From Faecalibacterium prausnitzii (GTDB lineage: Bacteria > Bacillota > Clostridia > Oscillospirales > Ruminococcaceae), in the NCBI GenBank assembly GCA_002313795.1, contig DCCL01000279.1, positions 6,374 through 11,577 of the forward strand: a stretch of DNA of 5,204 nt, in the 5' to 3' direction. The notes beneath the pieces were generated by a model. The model was not told the origin of the DNA. It made no database searches and worked only from the letters and a program-made list of their open reading frames with translations. This document shows, one piece after another, positions 1-4,259 of the stretch. Every line of letters begins with the position of its first letter. Within the stretch, counting starts at the first letter, position 1. The position numbers and the translations under genes were made by a program.

Positions 1-2
1 AC

Positions 3-419
3 GACCTGCTGGAACTCATTGCCGTGGGCAAAAGCCTGCCCGGCATCATGGTGGTGAACATCACCCTGCTCTTCGGCTATCAGATGGCCGGGCCTCTGGG
101 CGGCATCTTCGCCGCAATCGGCCTGTGCATCCCGGCGGTCATCACCCTGACCATCGTCACTGCCATCTATGACCGTATCAAGGACAACTACTGGGTCTGG
201 TCGGCTCTGAAAGGCGTCCAGTGCGCAGTGGCTCCCATCATCGGCGGTGCGGCTCTCTCGCTGGGCAAGGATGCCCTGCGCAGCAGGATGGCCATCGTCA
301 TCTGCGTGGCCGCTTTCCTGCTCTGTTACTTTACTTCCATCAGCAATCTGACGCTGGTGATCGCTGGTGTGGTCATTGCACTGGTCTGGATGGAGGTGAG
401 CGAACATGTCCATTCTTGA
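3..419 (+). CDS. Chromate transporter, N-terminal half-type subunit (partial, 5' end outside window)
   Basis: ChrA-family inner-membrane transporter, half-size form; family members export chromate or related oxyanions and in many anaerobes the true substrate is unknown. The reading frame is open from base 3, so the start lies upstream; a GTG at 24 is internal. About 138 residues are visible. The family signature is clear near the start: ELIAVGKSLPGIMVVN, followed by GYQMAGPLGGIFAAIGLCIP, the proline/glycine-rich segment repeated in both ChrA halves. Several hydrophobic helices follow (IPAVITLTIVTAIY; VAPIIGGAALSLG; IVICVAAFLLCYF; LTLVIAGVVIALVWM). It ends with TGA at 417-419, overlapping the next gene by 14 bases, which suggests translational coupling. 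Paired short ChrA genes are common in Firmicutes, the two products probably acting together. Family assignment is firm; the substrate is not shown by the sequence. Confidence 0.88.
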   Translation, partial: DLLELIAVGKSLPGIMVVNITLLFGYQMAGPLGGIFAAIGLCIPAVITLTIVTAIYDRIKDNYWVWSALKGVQCAVAPIIGGAALSLGKDALRSRMAIVICVAAFLLCYFTSISNLTLVIAGVVIALVWMEVSEHVHS

Positions 420-954
420 CACTCTGTTCCAGCTCTTCTTCTCCTTTGCCAAGATCGGTTTTACCAGCTTTGGCGGTACCTCCATGATCCCTCTCATCAT
501 GGACGAGATGTCCGCCCACGGCTGGATGAATGACGCCGACCTGACCAACCTTATCGCCATCGCAGAGATGACCCCCGGTTCGCTGGGCGTCAACGCAGCC
601 ACCTTTGCGGGCACCAAGACTGCCGGAACACTGGGCGGCATCTTCGCCGTGCTGGGCGTTCTCAGCCCCACCCTGACCCTCACCCTGCTGGCGGCGGTAT
701 TCTTCCAGAAGTTCCGCACCAGCAAGGTAATGGGCTGCATCATGAAGTTCGTCAAGCCCATCTGAATCGGCATGATCATCGGCGTGCTGGTGGGCCTCTG
801 CCGCCAGAGCTATTTTTCCGACACCGGCATCAGCCTGCCGGGCATCGGCATCGGTGTCCTCTGCTTCGTGCTGCTGCAAAAATATAAGATGAGCGTCCCG
901 AAAGTCATCGGCATCGCCGCTGTCCTGGGGCTTGTCTGTTTCGGCGTATTCTGA
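406..954 (+). pseudogene. Chromate transporter, C-terminal half-type subunit, interrupted by in-frame TGA at 763-765
   Basis: Second half-size ChrA-family membrane protein, partner of the overlapping upstream gene. Starting at ATG 406 the frame encodes FSFAKIGFTSFGG (residues 12-24) and EMTPGSLGVNAATFAG (54-69), the two conserved ChrA half-domain motifs, then LGGIFAVLGVLSPTLTLTLL. Codon 120 is TGA (763-765). The same frame then resumes without shift: IGMIIGVLVGLCRQS, a glycine-rich membrane stretch, and LGLVCFGVF before TGA at 952-954. Read through, the product would be about 182 residues, a normal length for this half-size family; stopped at 119 it would lose its last membrane helices. The simplest readings are a recent nonsense mutation or a base-call error. 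TGA is used as a normal stop by neighbours here, so a changed code is unlikely. An ATG at 772 could only restart a 60-residue fragment. Homology is secure; loss of function is inferred. Confidence 0.78.
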
Positions 955-959
955 TAAAG

Positions 960-1006
960 TATCGCAAATATGCTGCTTCGATGCCGCTCTCATTTCATTT
1001 GCGATA
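960..1006. repeat. Inverted repeat, 10-bp arms, between chr pair and terminator
   Basis: TATCGCAAAT at 960-969 is the exact reverse complement of ATTTGCGATA at 997-1006, with a 27-base loop. It begins five bases after the stop codon of the chr gene and its right arm touches the left arm of the following terminator hairpin at base 1006. On either strand it is not followed by a long T run, so by itself it is a poor intrinsic terminator. It could stabilise the 3' end of the chr transcript, assist termination of the convergent birA transcript, or be a protein-binding site. Confidence 0.55.
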
Positions 1007-1070
1007 AGAGCATCGGCACCCCCTCCCGCGAAGAGGCAGCGCCGATGCTCTTTTGTTTCTTATATTTTTT
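1006..1070 (+). terminator. Rho-independent terminator of the chr pair, possibly bidirectional
   Basis: AAGAGCATCGGC at 1006-1017 pairs perfectly with GCCGATGCTCTT at 1041-1052. Inside the loop CCTC (1022-1025) can pair with GAGG (1033-1036), extending the hairpin. A T-rich tail follows on the + strand (1049-1070, TTTTGTTTCTTATATTTTTT from 1051). The tail overlaps the stop and last codons of the convergent birA gene. Read on the - strand the hairpin follows birA directly, but its downstream tract (CTTAT) is weak, so termination of birA here is plausible rather than clear. Confidence 0.87.
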
Positions 1071-2037
1071 CCCGGGCCGCAAGGGGCGTAGGCCGGATGC
1101 TCACCTCGCCATGGCAGAGTGCTTCCCGCCTGCCGCCCTCCCGCTCCACGATGAGACGCCCGGCATCATCGATGGCTACTGCCCGGGCGGCGTAGCTCTC
1201 GGCTACGGTACAGACCGTGACCCAGTGGCCGGGCACGAAGCACCGGGCCCGGTACTCGTCCAGACAGTCGAAGGCCGGGCAGAGGGCCAACAGCTCCCGG
1301 GCAATGGCCCCGGCCAGCGCAGCCCGGCCCACCGGCGCAGGCCCGCCGGGGTAAAGACTGCCCGCAATGGGCCGCAGCTCTTCGGGCCAGTCTTCCGGGC
1401 GGGAGGTCAGGTTCAGGCCGATGCCCACCACCAGCCATTCCAGCTGGCCGCTCTCCATATCGGACCCGGCCTCGGTCAGGATGCCGCAGACCTTTTTTCC
1501 ATGATAATAGAGGTCATTCACCCACTTGATGCCCAGTTCCAGCCCGCAGAGCTTCCGGACAGCCCGGCAGACGGCCACCGCCGCACTGACCGTGACTGTC
1601 TGCGCCTCGGCCACCGGCAGGCCAGGCCGAAGTACCAGCGAGAGATAGACGCCCTTTCCGGCCGGGCTTTCAAATCTCCGGCCCAATCGTCCCCGGCCTG
1701 CCGTCTGCTGGCCCGCCAGCACCAGTGTGCCGTGAGGGGTGCCGTCCATTGCCAGCATCTTGGCAGTACGGTTGGAGCTTTCCAGCGTGTCGTAGACATA
1801 CACCGGTGCGGGATATTCCCCCACGGCTTCGGCGCAGAAAGGGTCTCCCCCGGCCAGCCGATAGCCCCGCCGGGGTGCTGCTTCCAGCGCGTATCCCTGC
1901 GCGGCCAGTGCCGCCGCTGCTTTATGAACAGCGGCACGGCTCACACCCAGCTGCTGCGCCAGCTGCTGACCGGAGATGCACTCGCCCTGTGCGGCCGAGA
2001 GTGCCGCCAGCAGAGCCTGTTTCGTGGTAAAGGCCAT
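1060..2037 (-). CDS. birA: Bifunctional biotin-[acetyl-CoA-carboxylase] ligase / biotin operon repressor
   Basis: Cytoplasmic enzyme that activates biotin with ATP to biotinyl-5'-AMP and transfers it to a lysine of biotin-dependent carboxylases and decarboxylases. The chosen start (ATG, 2037-2035) gives 325 residues, close to the 321 of E. coli BirA, and is preceded at 8 bases by AAGGAGG; an open frame continues upstream to 2382 but has no support. Residues 21-60 form a winged helix (ISGQQLAQQLGVSRAAVHKA, wing PRRGYRL), so this is the group II, DNA-binding type expected to repress biotin synthesis or uptake genes. The catalytic domain shows SSNR (87-90), the biotinyl-AMP loop GRGRLGR (114-120), KWVND with the catalytic lysine K171, GILTEAG (185-191) and GIGLN (205-209). 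The SH3-like C-terminal domain spans about 267-315 (GHWVTV; GEVSIRP). No biotin genes are in view, so its targets lie elsewhere. Identification is secure. Confidence 0.96.
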   Translation of the reverse strand: MAFTTKQALLAALSAAQGECISGQQLAQQLGVSRAAVHKAAAALAAQGYALEAAPRRGYRLAGGDPFCAEAVGEYPAPVYVYDTLESSNRTAKMLAMDGTPHGTLVLAGQQTAGRGRLGRRFESPAGKGVYLSLVLRPGLPVAEAQTVTVSAAVAVCRAVRKLCGLELGIKWVNDLYYHGKKVCGILTEAGSDMESGQLEWLVVGIGLNLTSRPEDWPEELRPIAGSLYPGGPAPVGRAALAGAIARELLALCPAFDCLDEYRARCFVPGHWVTVCTVAESYAARAVAIDDAGRLIVEREGGRREALCHGEVSIRPTPLAAREKI

Positions 2038-2045
2038 CCGTCTTT

Positions 2046-2052
2046 CCTCCTT
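2046..2052 (-). promoter_or_regulatory. Ribosome binding site of birA (fixes the start)
   Basis: The - strand reads AAGGAGG here, 8 bases before the ATG at 2037. This near-perfect anti-16S match at normal spacing decides the birA start and rules out the longer upstream extension of the open frame. Confidence 0.9.
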
Positions 2053-2071
2053 CGGGGGTAGTTTCAAAGCC

Positions 2072-2100
2072 ATTTTACCACATTTCTGAAATTTTTCCCA
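2072..2100 (-). promoter_or_regulatory. Likely birA promoter with extended -10
   Basis: On the - strand the sequence from 2080 to 2072 is TGGTAAAAT, an extended -10 element (TGn followed by TAAAAT, one mismatch to TATAAT). At 17-base spacing the -35 position (2100-2095) holds TGGGAA, a poor match to TTGACA, which an extended -10 can tolerate. It lies in the AT-rich part of the divergent intergenic region and would give a leader of roughly 30 bases before the birA start. No Firmicute-style BirA operator (TTGTTAAC-type inverted repeat) overlaps it, so autoregulation by BirA is not evident. Confidence 0.5.
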
Positions 2101-2117
2101 CGTTTTTGCAGGTTTCC

Positions 2118-2150
2118 GGCCTGTCATCCCGTATGGATAGACAGAAGGCC
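2118..2150 (+). promoter_or_regulatory. Bulged hairpin upstream of the sigma factor gene
   Basis: CTGTC-ATCC (2121-2129) is complementary to GGAT-A-GACAG (2135-2144) apart from one extra A, with loop CGTAT; the outer GGCC at 2118-2121 and 2147-2150 can add to the stem with a small bulge. It sits 14 bases ahead of the sigma gene's AAGGAGG. It could be a 5' leader hairpin influencing translation, or an operator-like dyad for a regulator of the operon. No T run follows, so it is not a terminator. The function is inferred from position only. Confidence 0.4.
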
Positions 2151-2163
2151 CAAGCGCCGCGGG

Positions 2164-2170
2164 AAGGAGG
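2164..2170 (+). promoter_or_regulatory. Ribosome binding site of the sigma factor gene
   Basis: AAGGAGG, the only strong anti-16S match ahead of this gene. It lies 13 bases before the in-frame TTG at 2184, somewhat longer than ideal, and downstream of the in-frame ATG at 2133, which has no purine-rich site of its own. It therefore favours the TTG start. Confidence 0.7.
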
Positions 2171-2183
2171 TAGAAATAGACCG

Positions 2184-2702
2184 TTGAATACACTGGAATT
2201 TGACCGGCTGGTGCGGCAGTACCAGTCCCTTGTCTACACGGTCTGCCACCAGCTCGTGCCGGACGAGGGCGATGCCCAGGACCTGACGCAGGAGACGTTC
2301 CTCGCCGCCTGGCGGAACATTGACCGCTGCCCCGCCGGGTACGAAAAGCAGTGGCTGGTCCGCATCGCCTCCAACAAAGCAAAAGACCACCTGCGCAGTG
2401 CCTGGGCGCGGCGGGTGAACACCCCCGGCGATGACATTCTGGCCCTGGAGGGTGCCCCTCCCGGCAGTGAGCCGGAGACGCGGGTGCTGGAACAGCTGGG
2501 CGAAGAGGAACTCACCCGGCACATCCTCGCCCTGCGGGAGCCCTACAAAACGCCCTGCCGTCTGATGCTGCTGGAGCAGCACACTGCCGCCGAAGCCGCC
2601 CGGCTCTGCGGCAGGCCCCAGAAAACGGTGGAGGCCCAGATCGCCCGGGCAAAAAGGCTGCTGGCTGCGCAGCTGACCGCGGCCGGAAGGGAGGGACTCT
2701 GA
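2184..2702 (+). CDS. ECF-type RNA polymerase sigma factor
   Basis: Alternative sigma-70 family factor with regions 2 and 4 only, directing RNA polymerase to a small regulon, typically for envelope stress. From TTG 2184 the product is 172 residues, normal for the family, and starts MNTLEFDRLVRQYQ just as ECF factors do. Region 2 spans about residues 6-72: FDRLVRQYQSLVYTV, then DAQDLTQETFLAAWRN (30-45, region 2.2 core-binding) and EKQWLVRIASNKAKDHLR (54-71, regions 2.3-2.4). A linker rich in P, G and E follows (81-104). Region 4 is about 108-165 with helix-turn-helix TAAEAARLCGRPQKTVEAQI (134-153). An in-frame ATG at 2133 would add 17 residues without a ribosome site and without family similarity. 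It is followed after one base by its apparent anti-sigma gene. The ECF subgroup and target promoters cannot be told from this sequence. It could be called generically sigma-70 family. Confidence 0.92.
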   Translation: MNTLEFDRLVRQYQSLVYTVCHQLVPDEGDAQDLTQETFLAAWRNIDRCPAGYEKQWLVRIASNKAKDHLRSAWARRVNTPGDDILALEGAPPGSEPETRVLEQLGEEELTRHILALREPYKTPCRLMLLEQHTAAEAARLCGRPQKTVEAQIARAKRLLAAQLTAAGREGL

Positions 2703-2703
2703 G

Positions 2704-3195
2704 ATGGAGCTGTTCCATAACGATGGATGTCTGACCGATGAGGGACTGCGCGCCCTCATCAACGGAGAACTCGACGAGATGGGCCGGCTGGAAGCCGCCG
2801 AACATCTGGCCTACTGTGACAAGTGCACCGACCGTTACACCGCGATGCTGACCGATGACACGCTCATTGAGCCGCCGGCTCAGCTCCGCCGCACTGTGAT
2901 GAGCACCATCTGGGTGCGGCTGATGCAGAGCACCCTTGGCCGGGCCGCAGTGGCCGGCATTGCCGCTGTGCTGGCCCTGACCATGTGGCGCACCGGTGCG
3001 ATGACCTTTGTCACCGACCACAGCAGCGACCTGAAGACCCTGCTGCCATCCGTCCAGTCGGCCCCGCTCCTGCCGGAGAAAGCCCCTTCGGAGCATCTGG
3101 GCAAGCCCATAGACGCCCATCCCGGCGACGACTTTTACACCCGCGTTTCTTCGGCGCTGGAAAAGCTGCTGGATGCGGACAAATCCAAAAAATAA
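2704..3195 (+). CDS. Membrane-anchored zinc-finger anti-sigma factor
   Basis: Predicted partner of the sigma factor encoded immediately upstream (one base between stop and start, so translation is probably coupled). The 163-residue product has a cytoplasmic ZAS-type (zf-HC2) domain at about residues 10-50: LRALINGELDEMGRLEAAEHL followed by the H-x3-C-x2-C motif H34, C38, C41. C9 or H5 may supply the fourth zinc ligand. One transmembrane helix follows at about 79-97 (GRAAVAGIAAVLALTMW), and then a short, roughly 60-residue outer segment ending in a charged tail (LEKLLDADKSKK). This is the topology of anti-sigma factors that bind region 2/4 of an ECF factor at the inner face of the membrane and release it on a signal. 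The outer part is too short for a recognisable sensor domain, so the signal may come through the next two membrane proteins. The role is strongly supported by motif and neighbour; the trigger is unknown. Confidence 0.88.
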   Translation: MELFHNDGCLTDEGLRALINGELDEMGRLEAAEHLAYCDKCTDRYTAMLTDDTLIEPPAQLRRTVMSTIWVRLMQSTLGRAAVAGIAAVLALTMWRTGAMTFVTDHSSDLKTLLPSVQSAPLLPEKAPSEHLGKPIDAHPGDDFYTRVSSALEKLLDADKSKK

Positions 3196-3200
3196 GGAGA
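3194..3200 (+). promoter_or_regulatory. Ribosome binding site of the TM2-like gene
   Basis: AAGGAGA, overlapping the TAA stop of the anti-sigma gene and five bases before ATG 3206. It selects this ATG over an in-frame upstream start inside the anti-sigma gene, and ties translation of the two genes. Confidence 0.82.
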
Positions 3201-3205
3201 ACTAT

Positions 3206-3886
3206 ATGCTGAAGAATGGATTTTTGACCTTTTGCTGTGCCTTTGTCCCCGGCGCAGGCCAGATGTATCAGGGCTACATGAAGCGGGGGCTCTCCCTTAT
3301 CCTCGCCGCAGCTCTCATCATGATGTTCACTTCCCTGCTCAGCCCGGCCATCGTGCTGATGACGGTGGTGTGGATGTACAGCTTTTTCGATACCTTTAAC
3401 CTCCGGGCCCAGATCATTGCAGGCACCGCGCCGGAGGACGACTACCTCTTCCGCTTTGACCCCCACGACAAGCGCCTGTGGGCCGCACTGGCCAACCGCA
3501 GGGTCTTCGGGTGGCTCCTCATTGCCTTTGGTTCTCTCATCGCCTACCAGACCCTTATCATGAACACCCTCGGCGACCTCGTATACCGCTGGGGCCACAC
3601 CCACCCGGTGTTCCGGGCTCTCTACCTCGTCATGGACTCCCTGCCGGATGTAGTGGTCTGCGTGACCCTCATCGTCTGCGGCGTCTGGCTGGTGAAAGGC
3701 CCCCGCTCGGCCCGAAAGCCCGACCCCTCCAAAAACATCCCGGAAGATGCCGATTTCCGGGAATACCACGCCGAGAGCCGCGCACCGGAACAGCCTGCTG
3801 TGCTGCCCTCCGCTCCCGCTGACGACGCGGACAATATCAAGACCGAGGTGACGGACGATGGGACCGACCACGAACACGACGAATAA
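3206..3886 (+). CDS. TM2-like multi-pass membrane protein, third gene of sigma operon
   Basis: Uncharacterised inner-membrane protein of 226 residues. The N-terminus carries a TM2/DUF5683-like signature: FVPGAGQMYQGYMKRG (13-28), a P-G-x-G-Q-x-Y-x-G motif between hydrophobic segments, followed by a helix (29-43), a second (45-62) and YSFFDTFNLR (58-67), comparable to the W/Y-x-D-x-[YF] end of TM2 repeats. A polar loop (72-97) separates these from further helices at about 99-118 and 147-164. The last 60 residues are cytoplasmic-looking, rich in P, D and E, and end in an acidic, histidine-containing tail (DDGTDHEHDE). The final 29 bases overlap the next gene. It follows the anti-sigma gene by ten bases and is surely co-transcribed. 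It may modulate the anti-sigma factor or be part of the envelope response; neither is shown by the sequence. TM2-type similarity is moderate, and the function is unknown. Confidence 0.82.
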   Translation: MLKNGFLTFCCAFVPGAGQMYQGYMKRGLSLILAAALIMMFTSLLSPAIVLMTVVWMYSFFDTFNLRAQIIAGTAPEDDYLFRFDPHDKRLWAALANRRVFGWLLIAFGSLIAYQTLIMNTLGDLVYRWGHTHPVFRALYLVMDSLPDVVVCVTLIVCGVWLVKGPRSARKPDPSKNIPEDADFREYHAESRAPEQPAVLPSAPADDADNIKTEVTDDGTDHEHDE

Positions 3887-4187
3887 GCCCCTCCGCAGAG
3901 TTGGCACCCTGACGCTGGGCGTCTGCCTCATCGCGGCAGGCGTGCTCTTCCTGCTCTGCCGCTTCCTGCCCGGTCTGCCGTGGATGGTCATCTGGCAGGT
4001 GCTCCCGGCGGCGGGCCTCATCCTGCTGGGGTGTGAGGTGCTCTACTTTTCCGCCCGGCCCGGCGAATGCCGGTGCGACTTCGGCTCGGTGGTGCTCTGT
4101 CTGCTGCTGATGGGCGGTTGCTTCGGCATCTCGACCCTGATGCTGGTCGTTCAGATGCTGGGCAGCGGGTACACCATCCACCTGTAA
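3858..4187 (+). CDS. Small three-helix membrane protein, LiaF/DUF5668 transmembrane-like
   Basis: 109-residue membrane protein, last gene of the sigma operon. After a short polar N-terminus (MGPTTNTTNKPLRR) come three helices: about 14-36 (VGTLTLGVCLIAAGVLFLLCRF), 41-63 (PWMVIWQVLPAAGLILLGCE) and 76-101. The pattern R-x-G-T-L-T-L-G-x-x-L-I-x-x-G-V-L-F-L-L, then W-Q-x-L-P-x-x-G-L-I-L-L-G, resembles the small transmembrane module found in LiaI/LiaF-type proteins and DUF5668 proteins, which in Firmicutes accompany cell-envelope stress regulators. The start at ATG 3858 lies inside the preceding gene (29-base overlap) with GAGGTGAC shortly upstream, so translation is probably coupled. The soluble C-terminal domain of full LiaF is absent. 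Five cysteines (C23, C34, C59, C71, C73 and also C81, C88 further on) are unusually many for so small a protein. The similarity is a pattern judgement and the function is unknown. Confidence 0.8.
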   Translation: MGPTTNTTNKPLRRVGTLTLGVCLIAAGVLFLLCRFLPGLPWMVIWQVLPAAGLILLGCEVLYFSARPGECRCDFGSVVLCLLLMGGCFGISTLMLVVQMLGSGYTIHL

Positions 4188-4195
4188 ATACAAAG

Positions 4196-4243
4196 AAAGC
4201 CTGTGCAGCCTCCCGCCCCGGGAGGGTCTGCACAGGCTTTTTT
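4196..4243. terminator. Strong bidirectional terminator between the sigma operon and the alkaline phosphatase
   Basis: AAAGCCTGTGCAG (4196-4208) pairs perfectly over 13 bp with CTGCACAGGCTTT (4228-4240), and the inner CCTCCC (4209-4214) pairs with GGGAGG (4220-4225) after a two-base bulge, leaving a five-base loop. On the + strand it ends in TTTTTT (4238-4243), eight bases after the operon's last stop. On the - strand the hairpin is followed by CTTTCTTTG, and it lies 20 bases after the phosphatase stop, so it should serve both convergent transcripts. Confidence 0.94.
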
Positions 4244-4259
4244 CGTTTGAAGAGAGAGC

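Noticed and set aside
763..765. TGA read as a sense codon by an altered genetic code
   Set aside because: The first chr gene and the sigma gene both end in TGA exactly at their expected termini next to the following start, so TGA is an ordinary stop here. No selenocysteine-type hairpin or family precedent supports recoding.
772..954. Separate 60-codon gene starting at ATG 772
   Set aside because: It is in frame with, and completes, the interrupted chromate transporter, and has no ribosome site of its own.
373..993. 206-codon - strand open frame opposite the chr genes
   Set aside because: It is a shadow of the chr coding frames, rich in A, D, H and Q, with no ribosome site or recognisable motif.
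970..2061. Long + strand open frame of 363 codons opposite birA
   Set aside because: It is antisense to a clearly recognised birA, lacks any family-like segment, and is full of P, R, G and Q as expected from a shadow frame of a GC-rich gene.
2087..2134. TGAAATTTTT (2087-2096) and CGTAT (2130-2134) as an ECF-type autoregulated promoter
   Set aside because: Each resembles a half of an ECF promoter, but 37 bases separate them, against the usual 16 or so.
2105..2137. TTTGCA (2105-2110) with TATGGA (2132-2137) as a housekeeping promoter for the sigma operon
   Set aside because: The spacing is 21 bases and the -10 match is poor.
2038..2183. BirA operator for autoregulation
   Set aside because: No inverted repeat of the TTGTTAAC / GTTAACAA kind is present; the only dyad (2118-2150) is GC-rich and unlike it.
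3011..4021. 336-codon - strand open frame opposite the membrane-protein genes
   Set aside because: It overlaps three + strand genes with clear motifs and ribosome sites. Its H, G and V rich composition is the mirror of the real codons and it shows no domain.
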